64,000 nucleotides of DNA from Bacillus sp. 03113 (GTDB lineage Bacteria > Bacillota > Bacilli > Bacillales > Cytobacillaceae): the NCBI RefSeq assembly GCF_006546985.1, contig NZ_ML637008.1:304266-368265 (forward strand), given 5' to 3'. Positions 44,361-54,351 of this stretch are shown one piece after another. The translations under genes were made by a program, and so were the position numbers. Numbering within the stretch: the first letter of the stretch is position 1; each line of letters begins with the position of its first letter. The notes under the pieces were generated by a model. That model saw nothing but the letters and a program-made list of their open reading frames with translations, made no database searches and had not been told where the DNA came from.

Positions 44361-45153
44361 TAACCCTATAAAAAGTAGCTTGTTGTTTATTCTTTTTGGA
44401 TTTGTATTTTTCCTAATCATCTTATTTCTTCTGTTATTAATTGTCGGGTTGCTATCTTATAGTGATTTAAAAACCGTGGCAAATGTTCTTCTACACCCAG
44501 AGTTTCATTTTTCACTTTTGTTTACGCTTTGGACTTCTTTGTTAGCTACATTTTTTGCGACCATTGCAGCATTGCCATGTGGTTATATTCTTTCACGGTA
44601 TAAACTTCCTGGCAGAGCATTCTTTGATACATTACTGGATATTCCAATTGCTCTTCCCCCACTAGTAAGTGGGATTGCTTTATTGATTTTCTTTGGTCCT
44701 TTTATGGGGAAACATCTAGAACAAGCTGGAATTAATATTGTCTTTTCCCCATTAGGCGTTATTGTAGCTCAATGGTTTATTGCAACCCCATATGCGATTA
44801 AAATTTTTCAGCAAGGTTTTGCATCGATTGATCAACGGATGGAGAACATAGCCCGAACTTTAGGTTTTTCTCCTACAATGGTCTTTTTTAAAGTGACCTT
44901 GCCCTTAACAAAAAACGCAATTTTAAGTGGGATAATGATGGCTTGGACCCGAGCGTTGGGGGAGTTTGGGGCTACTGCTATGCTTGCGGGGATAACTAGG
45001 ATGAAGACCGAAACACTTTCAGTAGCCGTTTTTCTTAATATGTCCATCGGAGATATAAAATTTGCTATTTCTACAGCAATTGTGATGATATTCATCACCT
45101 TGATTCTATTAATTAGTATAAAATTTGTCTTGCGAAATGAGGCACGTACATGA
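44335..45153 (+). CDS. modB: Molybdate ABC transporter permease
   Basis: About 272 residues with five to six membrane segments. The coupling-helix EAA motif reads RALGEFGATAMLAGITRMKT, typical of ModB/CysT-type permeases, and DIPIALPPLVSGIALLIFFG is the usual early segment. ATG 44335 is taken because TGAGGT lies upstream; an ATG at 44299 has no site. The 4-base ATGA overlap with modC indicates coupled translation. Confidence 0.9.
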   Translation: MGLRRKNLNNPIKSSLLFILFGFVFFLIILFLLLLIVGLLSYSDLKTVANVLLHPEFHFSLLFTLWTSLLATFFATIAALPCGYILSRYKLPGRAFFDTLLDIPIALPPLVSGIALLIFFGPFMGKHLEQAGINIVFSPLGVIVAQWFIATPYAIKIFQQGFASIDQRMENIARTLGFSPTMVFFKVTLPLTKNAILSGIMMAWTRALGEFGATAMLAGITRMKTETLSVAVFLNMSIGDIKFAISTAIVMIFITLILLISIKFVLRNEART

Positions 45154-46238
45154 AGAAGCCTTTCTTTCAAGTAACAGGACTGAATGTTCAAGCGGGTGGA
45201 TTTAAGCTAAAGGATATATCTTTTTCCTTGAATAAAGATGACTATTTAATTGTTTTAGGGCCGACCGGATGTGGAAAAACAATGCTGCTTGAAACAATGG
45301 CAGGATTACGAAAATTTAATACAGGCCAGATATTTTTAGGGGAAAGGGATATTACTCTCTTGCCTCCAGAGGCAAGGGGTTTGGGTTTTGCCTATCAGGA
45401 TAGTTTGCTTTATCCTTTCCTGAATGTGAAAGATAACATTTTATTCGGAGCAAGAGCCAGAAAAATGCATAAGGAAACAAACATCTTGAAAAGAATGATC
45501 AGACTGACGGAAGCGATGGGTATTTCTCATCTGCTGCAGCGTTTTCCTAAGTCTTTAAGCGGGGGAGAAAAGCAGAGAGTCTCGTTGGTTAGGGCTATTT
45601 TGATTAGTCCGCCTGTTCTTCTTTTAGACGAGCCGTTATCCGCTTTAGACCCACAAACACGCGATTCCATGCGGACGCTGCTACAAGAGATACATCATTC
45701 AGAAGGGTTATGCATGATTCATGTGACGCATGATTTTAATGAGGCGCTACAGATGGGGACTAAGTTAATCGTAATGAATCAGGGGGAAATACTACAGCAA
45801 GGAAAGCCTTACGACGTATTTCATCAACCCGATTCACTTTTTGTAGCAAATTTTCTTCAGTGTGAAAATATCATACAAGGCAAGATTAACATGGTAGGAG
45901 GCTTACCCTGGTTTAAGGACATGGAGAAAGAATTGCTCATAGGGCCAATACCTGATAAACTGCTAACGGATCATATACAAAATGAAGTATGCCTCTTGCT
46001 TCAATCAGGTCAACTTAAAGTGACTGCCGATGCACTTTCTATTGACAAACCAAATGCCTGGAGCGCTTATGTAGATAAGGAAATGATCAATCGTACACAT
46101 GTTGATTTGATCTGTAAGGGGAGTGGAACTTGGCATGTTGCTTTATCAAGGAATGAATGGCAAAAACTTTCTGTTAGAGTCGGATCAAGGGTGACCTTAT
46201 CGGTAGAAATGGATCATGTACACCTTATACAAAATTGA
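45150..46238 (+). CDS. modC: Molybdate ABC transporter ATP-binding protein
   Basis: 362 residues. ABC domain 1-230: Walker A GPTGCGKT (about 37-44), Q-loop FAYQDSLLYP, signature LSGGEKQRVSLVRA, Walker B VLLLDEPLSALD, and His switch IHVTHD. The C-terminal 130 residues form a TOBE-like regulatory domain (ENIIQGKINMVGGLPWF; LICKGSGTWHVAL) that in ModC proteins binds oxyanion. Last gene of modABC; a terminator follows. Confidence 0.9.
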   Translation: MKKPFFQVTGLNVQAGGFKLKDISFSLNKDDYLIVLGPTGCGKTMLLETMAGLRKFNTGQIFLGERDITLLPPEARGLGFAYQDSLLYPFLNVKDNILFGARARKMHKETNILKRMIRLTEAMGISHLLQRFPKSLSGGEKQRVSLVRAILISPPVLLLDEPLSALDPQTRDSMRTLLQEIHHSEGLCMIHVTHDFNEALQMGTKLIVMNQGEILQQGKPYDVFHQPDSLFVANFLQCENIIQGKINMVGGLPWFKDMEKELLIGPIPDKLLTDHIQNEVCLLLQSGQLKVTADALSIDKPNAWSAYVDKEMINRTHVDLICKGSGTWHVALSRNEWQKLSVRVGSRVTLSVEMDHVHLIQN

Positions 46239-46268
46239 GAAGTTTATTAGAAAATTAGATTACTACAT

Positions 46269-46328
46269 TCAAAAATGTCTAGACCTCTGCGTTGTAGTGC
46301 ATCGCAATGAGAGTTAGGCATTTTTTTC
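46269..46328 (+). terminator. Terminator of the mod operon
   Basis: An imperfect long stem between AAATGTCTAGACCTCTGCG and CGCAATGAGAGTTAGGCATT, followed by TTTTTTT. Confidence 0.6.
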
Positions 46329-46383
46329 ATGTAGTTTACATAGCTTTAATACTCGTGATTTATACTTTTATTGAGGTGATTAA

Positions 46384-46905
46384 ATGAGATTAATTGATAC
46401 ATTAATCCTATTAATAATAACGGGAATATGCATATTTATGTTGTTCAGCAAAAAGAAGAAAACGAGAGTATTAATATTTTTGGGAGAGCTTACGGGAATA
46501 TCTTCTATCCCATTTTTCATTTTTAGGACTACTACTTGGCAAATGGTACCGATCTATGTCTACTCTGTTGGATTAACATTGATTCTTTTAACTAGATGGA
46601 AATGGTGGAAAACAATCTCTATTATTGGGTTTCTTTCAATTACTATAACTTTACTTTTATACGTAAGTTTTCCAATACCTAAATTACCTGAACCAACTGG
46701 AAAATACAACATTGGAAGAATTTCTTATCATATGGTAGACGAAGGTAGGGAGGAAGATCTTACGAGTAAGAATGATGATTACAGAGAATTAATGGTCGAT
46801 ATATGGTACCCTTCTGATGAAAAAAGCAATGATATATCGACATACATTCCATATTCAGAAACAAAATCAAAGCTTTATCCAGAGGTCGTTTATCATAAAC
46901 AATAA
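46384..46905 (+). pseudogene. N-terminal part of a PAF-acetylhydrolase-like lipase, truncated
   Basis: 173 residues: four membrane segments (about 5-20, 30-48, 55-72, 78-98) and the beginning of an alpha/beta hydrolase domain (KYNIGRISYHMVDEGREEDL, then RELMVDIWYPSDEKS). Full family members continue for another 250-300 residues with GHSxGG, Asp and His, all absent here; the frame ends in TAA at 46903-46905. The next 239 bases contain no recognisable continuation. ATTGAGGTG precedes the ATG. Confidence 0.65.
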
Positions 46906-47144
46906 GTGACTTGTGGAGCTTTCATCGTAAAAGGTGGATTCTACCGAGAATGGGGGAGTACATAAATTGAGAATTTCCTTAGGCAATCGGATAACCCTTT
47001 ATTAAAAAAGTCTATCATTATATGGATTTGGTTCTGGTAGAATCTATTATCATTGTGCATATAAAAGAGATTTAATAAGAAAACACTTTTTCTAATAAAA
47101 TGGTAAAATGTTAATTAAAGGATTTAATTGAAGGAGAGAAATAC

Positions 47145-47783
47145 ATGTTAAGACTTTTCATTACGAGGCATGGGGAAACTGTGTGGAATACACAAAAAAA
47201 GCTACAGGGATGGAAAGACTCGGATCTAACCGAAAAAGGGATAAAAAACGCTTTATCACTTGGAAACAGGCTGAAAGATATTGAATTTCAGTCTATTTAT
47301 TCAAGTCCAAGTAAACGAACATTAATGACTGCTAAATTAATACTAGGTGATAGAAAGCAGCCAATATTAAAAGATGATAATCTTAGGGAAATGAATCTAG
47401 GTGATTGGGAAGGATTAACACACGACTTTCTTCAAAAAAATGACCCTGAAGATTATCATGCATTTTGGAATACACCACATCTATACATTCCAAAATCAGG
47501 AGAGGGTTTTTATCAACTTCTAGAAAGAGTAAAAGATATTTTTAGGCGAATTGTATCAGAAAATGATAATGGCAATATTCTAGTTGTGACACATACAATT
47601 TCTATTAAAGCATTATTGTCATATTGTAAAAAACTACCTTTAGAAAACCTTTGGTCTCCTCCTTTTATCCATGATACAAGTCTAACTATTATAGAAATTA
47701 AAGATGGAAATATCGAAATCATTTTAGAGGGTGATGCAGCACACCGAAATGATGAAAAGAAAGATCGTTATTCCATACAATAA
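47145..47783 (+). CDS. Histidine phosphatase family protein (PhoE/GpmB-like)
   Basis: 212 residues. The phosphoacceptor motif FITRHGETVWN is at the N-terminus, with the second catalytic pair in SSPSKRTLMTAKLI, and ILVVTHTISIKAL bearing the last His. LREMNLGDWEGL is the family Glu region. These are broad phosphatases or phosphoglycerate mutase-like enzymes; the substrate is unassigned. GAAGGAGAG precedes the ATG. The next gene begins 21 bases later. Confidence 0.9.
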   Translation: MLRLFITRHGETVWNTQKKLQGWKDSDLTEKGIKNALSLGNRLKDIEFQSIYSSPSKRTLMTAKLILGDRKQPILKDDNLREMNLGDWEGLTHDFLQKNDPEDYHAFWNTPHLYIPKSGEGFYQLLERVKDIFRRIVSENDNGNILVVTHTISIKALLSYCKKLPLENLWSPPFIHDTSLTIIEIKDGNIEIILEGDAAHRNDEKKDRYSIQ

Positions 47784-47804
47784 AAAACAGCTGTTATAAA
47801 TCAG

Positions 47805-48332
47805 GTGAAACAATTGAAGGTGAAAATAGAAAAGAGATTGTCATATTTATATACAGGAGAATCATTTTCAGTAATTAGCTTTATGATTCTTAGTTTCATT
47901 TTGAATAAGGTATTTACTCATTTGCATTTGTATTCTCTTTATTCTTTTTGGATTTCATTTTTTCTTTTAGAGCTTCTCTTAGTACAAGGAACTATGTATT
48001 GGTATGCAAAATGGAAACGATTAAAAATAGAAAATACAGCCATAACCCCTACACATATTGTCCATCGATTAAAGAGGATAAAAAAATGGAATATTGGACT
48101 AATGCTAATCACCCCTTTACTTTTTGTTATCGATTTTTACAAATGGTATCCTTCACTTCCTGTTAAAGGCTTGTCCATAGCAGGATTTATTTATATTTTT
48201 TCCATACTTGAATATATCAATTATTTTCATATTCAACTGTCTTACGATAATCTTTCTGATATAAAGTATTTAATAAAGCCAAAAAGACTAAAAAAAGCGT
48301 GTTTAAGTAAAGATTTTCAAAGATTAGGATAG
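47805..48332 (+). CDS. Hypothetical membrane protein
   Basis: 175 residues with four membrane segments (about 20-38, 45-68, 93-112, 120-140) and a basic C-terminus. Family not recognised. The start is GTG 47805 or TTG 47814; the latter has AGGTG six bases upstream. Probably co-transcribed with the phosphatase gene. Confidence 0.65.
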   Translation: MKQLKVKIEKRLSYLYTGESFSVISFMILSFILNKVFTHLHLYSLYSFWISFFLLELLLVQGTMYWYAKWKRLKIENTAITPTHIVHRLKRIKKWNIGLMLITPLLFVIDFYKWYPSLPVKGLSIAGFIYIFSILEYINYFHIQLSYDNLSDIKYLIKPKRLKKACLSKDFQRLG

Positions 48333-48378
48333 TGCAAATGAGGTTTGAAAGGAATACATTGAATGATCCCTATCTTAA

Positions 48379-48516
48379 TTGGAGCTGAGGATATTAGACC
48401 AATATGCAGGTGACGAGTTTTTAGAATATCGTCTAAGGAAATTGATAGAGCGAGGGGTATTTGAGTTCGAAGGAAATTTGGAAGCCATGCGCTTTTATAG
48501 CATACGATTGAAATAA
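48379..48516 (+). pseudogene. C-terminal fragment of a DUF1835/DUF3658-type protein
   Basis: 45 codons from just after a TAA to TAA 48514-48516. RILDQYAGDEFLEYRLRKLI and the ending MRFYSIRLK match the C-terminal DUF3658 block as I remember it. The N-terminal DUF1835 domain is missing and there is no start or ribosome binding site. A remnant. Confidence 0.55.
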
Positions 48517-48537
48517 AAATTACTTGGGGGAAATGAC

Positions 48538-48882
48538 ATGAACTTTAATTGTGCCTGTAATGAAACAAATGAATTGATAATTGAAGGAGATGTTGGAGCA
48601 GATCCAATTTGGTGCAGCAAATGCGGCTGTAATCTTGAAATTGAAGCCCTATCGGTTTCAAAAATGCTAGAAATGGAATTATCATCTTGGGCAATGACAT
48701 ATGGAGAGTGGATCGATTGGGATAAGGATGTATTGCTTCCAAATGGGATTGTGCTTGAGAAGGAATTTAACGCAAGAGGGCTTATTTTAACAGAAAAAGT
48801 AAAGCAAGAAATAGGAGATCAATATAAAATAAAATTCTCTCCATCATCAAGTACGAGATTATATGCGAAAAAAGAGCTTTGA
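48538..48882 (+). CDS. Small Cys-containing hypothetical protein
   Basis: 114 residues. Early cysteines C5 and C7 and a CSKCGC cluster near residue 26-31 suggest a zinc-ribbon-like fold. The rest (SSWAMTYGEWIDWDKDVLLP) is acidic and soluble. I know similar uncharacterised Bacillus proteins but no function. A TTGGGGGAAATG site precedes the ATG. Confidence 0.7.
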   Translation: MNFNCACNETNELIIEGDVGADPIWCSKCGCNLEIEALSVSKMLEMELSSWAMTYGEWIDWDKDVLLPNGIVLEKEFNARGLILTEKVKQEIGDQYKIKFSPSSSTRLYAKKEL

Positions 48883-49053
48883 TTCTGTAGCATAATCTCG
48901 ACTCTCCGCTAATCCGCCCATATTTTCAGTGACAAAATTAATCTATTGAAATCCCATTCCTAATTATGTGATAATGATTGGCAGATTGAACTTTTTTTAA
49001 CTGATTCAAAATTCAAATTTAAATTTAAATATTTATGATAAAGAGGTTATTAG

Positions 49054-50082
49054 ATGGATCCAAAATCTTTAAATTATAAAATGCCTGCGGAATGGACGAA
49101 CCATGAGCGTACATTTGTTGCATGGCCTGTTCAAGAATCGATGTGCTTCCCTGAGGATTATGAAAAGGTTGTTAAGGGATATTATATAGAACTAGTAAAG
49201 GCTATTGCTGAATTTGAACCTGTGACGGTCGTTGTAAATCCTGGTGAAGTCGAGCAGGTAAAAAATTATTTTTCAGAAGCGAATGTTGATTTCCTCGCTA
49301 TTGCACATAATGATGCGTGGATACGTGATAATGGTCCAACTTTTTTGATCAATGAGGATGGAAACATAGCAGGAGTCAACTGGAAATTTAATGCGTGGGG
49401 AGGCAAATACGCTCCATGGGATTTAGATGATCAGGTGGCACCGCAAATCCTTGACCATTATGGTGTCAAACGTTTTGATGCACCACTTGTAATCGAAGGC
49501 GGCTCCATTCATGTAGATGGAGAAGGAACGGTCCTTACAACAGAAGAGTGTCTATTAAATCCGAACCGCAATAAAGAAATGACGAAAAGTCAAATTGAAG
49601 ATTATTTAAAGCAGTTCTTAAATATCGAAAAGGTTATTTGGCTTAAGAAAGGGTTAAGCGGTGATGAAACGGATGGGCATGTGGATAACATTGCTTGTTT
49701 TGCAGCGCCAGGAAAAATATTGATTCAGGTTTGTGATGATCCGAGTGATGAAAACTATGCGATCACGCAAGAAAATCTTGAAATTTTAAGAAATACTATA
49801 GATGCAAAAGGAAGAAAGCTAGAAATCATTCCAATCGGGCAGCCTCCGAAGACTGAGCATGATGGAAGCAGACTGACGTTAAGCTATTTGAATTTCTATT
49901 TTGTGAATGACGGAATTATCCTTCCTGTTTTTGGCGGGGAAGCTGAAGAAACGGATAAAATGGCGGAAAAGGTATTATTGTCTGTTTTTCCTGATAGAAA
50001 AATTCGAAAAATCGATGGTATGTCTATTATTAAAGAGGGTGGAAATGTGCATTGTACTACCCAACAAATGGTGAAAATCTAG
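49054..50082 (+). CDS. aguA: Agmatine deiminase
   Basis: 342 residues of the guanidino-modifying fold. Catalytic landmarks: WIRDNGPTF, VIEGGSIHVDGEGT, GDETDGHVDNIACF and the nucleophile Cys in GGNVHCTTQQM near the C-terminus. It converts agmatine to N-carbamoylputrescine and ammonia. The next gene, aguB, starts 21 bases later, completing a route from arginine-derived agmatine to putrescine. AAAGAGGTT precedes the ATG. No arginine decarboxylase gene is in the window. Confidence 0.94.
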   Translation: MDPKSLNYKMPAEWTNHERTFVAWPVQESMCFPEDYEKVVKGYYIELVKAIAEFEPVTVVVNPGEVEQVKNYFSEANVDFLAIAHNDAWIRDNGPTFLINEDGNIAGVNWKFNAWGGKYAPWDLDDQVAPQILDHYGVKRFDAPLVIEGGSIHVDGEGTVLTTEECLLNPNRNKEMTKSQIEDYLKQFLNIEKVIWLKKGLSGDETDGHVDNIACFAAPGKILIQVCDDPSDENYAITQENLEILRNTIDAKGRKLEIIPIGQPPKTEHDGSRLTLSYLNFYFVNDGIILPVFGGEAEETDKMAEKVLLSVFPDRKIRKIDGMSIIKEGGNVHCTTQQMVKI

Positions 50083-50103
50083 TTGATAAATGAGGGATGG
50101 ATC

Positions 50104-50979
50104 ATGAGAAAAGTAAAAGTAGCAGCGACACAGATGAGCTGTTCTAATAATATCGAAGAAAATATTCGTAAGGCTGAGTCCCTTGTAAGAGCGGCTGCTG
50201 GAAAAGGAGCACAAATTATCCTTCTTCAAGAGCTATTTGAAACGCCGTATTTTTGTCAAAAAGAAAAATCAGATTATTATGTGTATGCAACGGAATTAGA
50301 ACAAAATAAGGCTGTTAATCATTTTAGAAAAATTGCCAAGGAGCTTCAAGTTGTATTGCCAATAAGTTTTTATGAAAAGAAAAATAATGCTCGTTATAAC
50401 TCTTTAGCTGTCGTTGATGCAAATGGAGAGGTGCTTGGATTATATCGTAAGAGTCATATTCCAGATGGTCCAGGCTATGAAGAAAAATTTTATTTTAACC
50501 CTGGAGACACTGGGTTTAAAGTTTGGAATACACGTTATGGAAAAATTGGCATAGGGGTATGTTGGGATCAGTGGTATCCTGAAGCTGCTAGATGTATGGC
50601 TTTAATGGGAGCAGAAATCCTTTTTTATCCAACAGCGATTGGATCTGAACCACAGGATGGTACGATAGATTCGAAAGATCATTGGCAGGTTTGTATGTTA
50701 GGACATGCTGCAGCCAACCTAGTCCCTGTGATTGCCTCAAATCGCATTGGATTAGAGGAAGATGAAGACTCAAACATTACCTTCTATGGCTCATCTTTTA
50801 TCGCAGGACCTCAAGGAAACAAAGTGGCAGAAGCGAGCCGTGACAATGAAGAAGTAATCGTTGCTGAGTTTGATCTGGATCAATTAGAGATCCAACGAAT
50901 TGAGTGGGGAATTTTTAGAGATCGACGTCCTGATCTGTATAAGAAAATTGCAACCTATGACGGGGAACAAATCCTTTAA
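50104..50979 (+). CDS. aguB: N-carbamoylputrescine amidase
   Basis: 291 residues of the nitrilase superfamily. The Glu-Lys-Cys triad is clear: LLQELFETPYF, LYRKSHIPDG and GVCWDQWYPEAAR. It hydrolyses N-carbamoylputrescine to putrescine, CO2 and ammonia. ATG 50104 is chosen over the upstream TTG because GAGGGATGG precedes it. Operon partner of aguA; a terminator follows at 51066. Confidence 0.94.
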   Translation: MRKVKVAATQMSCSNNIEENIRKAESLVRAAAGKGAQIILLQELFETPYFCQKEKSDYYVYATELEQNKAVNHFRKIAKELQVVLPISFYEKKNNARYNSLAVVDANGEVLGLYRKSHIPDGPGYEEKFYFNPGDTGFKVWNTRYGKIGIGVCWDQWYPEAARCMALMGAEILFYPTAIGSEPQDGTIDSKDHWQVCMLGHAAANLVPVIASNRIGLEEDEDSNITFYGSSFIAGPQGNKVAEASRDNEEVIVAEFDLDQLEIQRIEWGIFRDRRPDLYKKIATYDGEQIL

Positions 50980-51065
50980 TAAATCAGGAACAGAATAATA
51001 AAATCAATGTTTAAGCTTTTTAACATAAAAATATAATGTGTACATTTCTTGAAACATCTACAAAT

Positions 51066-51092
51066 GGGTGCCTTTTTAGGGCACTTTTTTTT
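51066..51092 (+). terminator. Terminator after aguAB
   Basis: GGTGCC / GGGCAC stem with a TTTTTA loop, then eight Ts. Confidence 0.85.
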
Positions 51093-51169
51093 ATTTAATA
51101 GATAAGGAATGTGCCGTTACGAGCAGACATGCTTTTGTATGAAATAATTAAAAAGGAGTGAAAAAAACG

Positions 51170-51973
51170 ATGAGCTATGCAATCACAAAAGATTTTATTA
51201 ATTTCGGAAATGCTAGAAGTGGACAAAAAATCGGTACAGTGAAATTCATTGTTGCACATGATACAGGAAATCCAGGTTCAACGGCCTATGCAAACCGCAA
51301 TTACTTTCATAATAGTCAGCCAAGTGCCTCTGCACATACTTTTATTGATGATCAATTTATACTTGAAATGATTCCTGTCGATGTTCCTGAAAAAGCATGG
51401 CATGTACAATACCAAAAGCCTGCTGATAATCAACTATTTGGTGCAAATGCCAACGATGCGGCAATCGCAGTGGAGCTGTGCTGGGGAGGGGGCATTAATT
51501 TTACAGAAGCGTATAAACGCTACGTATGGTACATGTCTTATCTTTGCATTAAATTTGGATTAGATCCTAGAAAGCATATTGTATCGCACAAAATACTCGA
51601 TCCACAAAGAAGAAGTGACCCAGACAATGCTTTAAACCGCTATGGAATTACATTTGAACAATTTATTAATGACGTAAGCATTGTGTACGCTGCTGCAAAT
51701 CATCCGTTACCATCGCAACTTGACCAGCCTAGCCAATTTCATGTAGGAGAAAGAATAACATTGCAAAACCATGAAAGTACATTCCGCATTAGAGTAAAGG
51801 CCGCTTCACTTTGGTACTATGACCGTCCTGATTGGAATGCCAAGAAGGCTACTGTTAAAGCAGGAGAGATCTTTACGGTAATAGAAACATTGATAGTGAA
51901 TGGTTCAAAAATGTACAAGCTTAAAAGCGGAAACTATATAACAGCGAACCCTCAATATGTTGAAAGAATATAA
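51170..51973 (+). CDS. N-acetylmuramoyl-L-alanine amidase with SH3-like domain
   Basis: 267 residues. Amidase_2 domain 1-170: FIVAHDTGNPGSTA (zinc His), SASAHTFIDD, GANANDAAIAVELCWGG and the second zinc region VSHKILDPQRRSDP. A C-terminal SH3-like binding module follows (FHVGERITLQNHEST...; VIETLIVNGSKMYKLKS). No signal peptide is visible, as in prophage-type lysins such as XlyA/CwlA, but no holin or phage genes are nearby. ATG 51170 has AAAAAGGAGTG upstream. Confidence 0.87.
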   Translation: MSYAITKDFINFGNARSGQKIGTVKFIVAHDTGNPGSTAYANRNYFHNSQPSASAHTFIDDQFILEMIPVDVPEKAWHVQYQKPADNQLFGANANDAAIAVELCWGGGINFTEAYKRYVWYMSYLCIKFGLDPRKHIVSHKILDPQRRSDPDNALNRYGITFEQFINDVSIVYAAANHPLPSQLDQPSQFHVGERITLQNHESTFRIRVKAASLWYYDRPDWNAKKATVKAGEIFTVIETLIVNGSKMYKLKSGNYITANPQYVERI

Positions 51974-52016
51974 AATAGCGTTTTGCTATGCCAGATTGAT
52001 AAGAAATAATATTTTT

Positions 52017-52048
52017 AAAAGGATGCAATCAAGTTGTGTCCTTTTTTT
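52017..52048 (+). terminator. Terminator after the amidase gene
   Basis: AAAAGGATGCAA pairs with TTGTGTCCTTTT (two wobbles), followed by TTTTCTTT. Confidence 0.75.
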
Positions 52049-52321
52049 CTTTATCTTGTAGATTCAATAAATAGAAACGAGTAAAATGAAAGTAGTTATA
52101 TCCCTTTTTTAGGAAGATCCTTCTCTTTTCCCTCTACAACTTGATTTCAACTAATATAAGAATGAGGATGAAAATACGTCTCTGGTCTTAGAATACTTTA
52201 CATTTACAGTCTATCGTTAAGTATTTTTTTTTCGTGTATGGTTGAACATGAAGAAGAAACGAATCGATCATTGTTTTAATAAGGTGTGATATTGACTCCT
52301 TGCTCAATTCGTAAATACACT
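52049..52321. other. Intergenic region between amidase and xpaC
   Basis: About 270 bases. An imperfect stem near 52183-52232 with a long T run may be another terminator; otherwise nothing is recognised until the xpaC promoter. Confidence 0.3.
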
Positions 52322-52350
52322 TGAAACCATTGATTTTGTTTATTCGTATA
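52322..52350 (+). promoter_or_regulatory. ECF (sigma-W-type) promoter of xpaC-telA
   Basis: TGAAAC (52322-52327), 17-base spacer, CGTATA (52345-52350): an exact match to the sigma-W -35 and -10 elements. The predicted start at about 52357 leaves a short leader with AGGAG at 52372. Confidence 0.75.
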
Positions 52351-52380
52351 ATTCTTAAAAGAGACTATGACAGGAGCCGA

Positions 52381-53043
52381 ATGATCATGAATTCATTTTT
52401 ACTTTTTCTAATACGAGCATCCATTGTTTTACCTTTAGCTATGATTATTTGGTTGATGAGTGTTGTCATTTTCAACCAAACCTACTTCCTTTCATTTATA
52501 TTCTCTGTAGCTGGAGGGTTACTAGCAAATATAATGATTTCTGTTATTGCTAAAAATCGTTTTTTGAAAAAGCATGGCTTGACGAGAAAAGAATTTAAGT
52601 ATATTAAAAGAAATTTGGAGGAAGCAAAGCAGAAAATAACACGACTTCATAAGTCACTGCTGTTAGTTCGACACTTTCCTTCTTTGAAAAAAAGAATCGA
52701 GCTAATGCGACTCACAAGAAAAATATATAGATTAACGAAAAAAGAACCAAAACGATTTTATAAAGCAGAACGGTTTTATTTTTCACATTTAGATTCCGCT
52801 GTTGAGCTAACAGAAAAATACGTTTTTTTGTCAGATCAGCCGAGCAAGAGCATGGAGTTGAATCAGACATTAGATGATACACGCCAGATGCTAGACGAGT
52901 TAACCTATTACGTTCAAGAGGATTTACACGAAATGATTTCAGATGACATTGATCAACTAAATTTTGAAATGGATGTTGCCAAACATTCCATAAACTCAAT
53001 CAAAGATTCAAGCATTCTTGACGAAAGCAGGAGGTTAAAATGA
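52381..53043 (+). CDS. xpaC: XpaC-family protein (5-bromo-4-chloroindolyl phosphate hydrolysis protein)
   Basis: About 220 residues. Two membrane segments (about 5-28 and 32-55) are followed by a basic, helical cytoplasmic part ([20 protein letters not shown] to the C-terminus) predicted as coiled coil. ATG 52381 follows AGGAG; an upstream TTG overlaps the promoter and is rejected. The stop overlaps the telA start (ATGA). The biochemical role is unknown; in B. subtilis xpaC pairs with yaaN as it does here. Confidence 0.87.
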   Translation: MIMNSFLLFLIRASIVLPLAMIIWLMSVVIFNQTYFLSFIFSVAGGLLANIMISVIAKNRFLKKHGLTRKEFKYIKRNLEEAKQKITRLHKSLLLVRHFPSLKKRIELMRLTRKIYRLTKKEPKRFYKAERFYFSHLDSAVELTEKYVFLSDQPSKSMELNQTLDDTRQMLDELTYYVQEDLHEMISDDIDQLNFEMDVAKHSINSIKDSSILDESRRLK

Positions 53044-54212
53044 CCGAAAAACAGTCTTCTTTAATAAAAAATACAAGTCAGGCAAATTTAATGGATGAAT
53101 TACTTTCAAATCCATTTGGTGATCATCAAGAAGTACCAACTATGCAAAAGAAAGAGGGACCAACAAAGCTTATCGATGTAATACCAGAAGAAAACAGAGC
53201 AAAAGCGCTCCAGCTTGCTGAACAAATCGATCCTAAAAATCATCAAGCAATGATCTCTTATGGAACCCCAGCCCAATCAAAGCTGCTTAGCTTTTCTCAT
53301 AGTATGCTAGAGCATGTACAAAAAAGAGATGTTGGTGAAGTTGGAGAAATTATCAGCGAATTGATGAAGAAATTAAACGAGGTAAATCCAGATGAATTAA
53401 AATCTGAACGTTCCTCGTTTTTTGCAAAAATGTTTGGAAGGATCTCAAGTTCTATTCAAGAAGTGTTGTCCAAATACCAAAAAACCGGGGCTCAAATAGA
53501 TCGAATTAGTGTTAAGCTCGAACGCAACAAAAATCTTTTATTATCAGATATCACAATGCTTGACCATCTATATGAGAATAATAAGGAGTATTTTCATGCA
53601 CTAAATGTTTATATTGCTGCTGGAGAAGTGAAGTTAGATGAATTATATCAAACCACGATCCCAAAGCTAAGAAAAGAAGCAGAAGAAACAGAGGATCAAA
53701 TGAAGTTTCAGGAAGTAAATGATATGCTTCAATTCGCTGATCGTTTAGATAAAAGGATCTACGATTTAAAGTTAAGTAGAGAGATTACAGTTCAAAGTGC
53801 CCCACAAATTCGACTTATTCAAAATACAAATCAAGCGCTAGTTGAAAAAATTCAGTCGTCTATCATGACAGCTATTCCATTATGGAAAAATCAAGTGGCC
53901 ATTGCCTTAACACTCATAAGACAACACCATGCTGTAGAAGCACAGAAACAGGTTTCAAAAACAACCAATGAACTACTATTAAAAAATGCTGAGATGCTGA
54001 AAACAAACACGATCGAAACAGCAAGAGAAAATGAACGAGGATTAGTTGATATTGAAACCTTGAAAAAAACGCAAGAAAGCTTGATTTCAACTTTAGAAGA
54101 AACGCTGCGTATTCAAGAAGATGGGCGTAATAAGCGAAGACAAGCGGAATCTGAACTTGCTTCAATGGAGTCTGAATTAAGACAAAAATTATTAGAAATA
54201 AAAGGGAATTAA
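53040..54212 (+). CDS. telA: TelA/YaaN toxic-anion resistance protein
   Basis: 390 residues, soluble and almost wholly helical, with conserved TelA blocks: [54 protein letters not shown] and [20 protein letters not shown]. The family is linked to tellurite and envelope-active peptide tolerance, though the mechanism is unknown. It is coupled to xpaC by a four-base overlap and should share the sigma-W-type promoter, which fits envelope stress. Confidence 0.92.
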   Translation: MTEKQSSLIKNTSQANLMDELLSNPFGDHQEVPTMQKKEGPTKLIDVIPEENRAKALQLAEQIDPKNHQAMISYGTPAQSKLLSFSHSMLEHVQKRDVGEVGEIISELMKKLNEVNPDELKSERSSFFAKMFGRISSSIQEVLSKYQKTGAQIDRISVKLERNKNLLLSDITMLDHLYENNKEYFHALNVYIAAGEVKLDELYQTTIPKLRKEAEETEDQMKFQEVNDMLQFADRLDKRIYDLKLSREITVQSAPQIRLIQNTNQALVEKIQSSIMTAIPLWKNQVAIALTLIRQHHAVEAQKQVSKTTNELLLKNAEMLKTNTIETARENERGLVDIETLKKTQESLISTLEETLRIQEDGRNKRRQAESELASMESELRQKLLEIKGN

Positions 54213-54351
54213 GAATGAATTTCAATTAATAGCACTTCCTTATTAATTGAAATTTCTGAATTAAAGAATACCCCTTTACAAAATATCTCCATCTCTCTAA
54301 AATGAATATTAATATAACTTAATGTATGATTATGCACACGAGGTGGAAACG

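Noticed and set aside
51170-51973. Prophage lysis cassette
   Set aside because: The amidase is prophage-like, but no holin, tail or integrase genes flank it.
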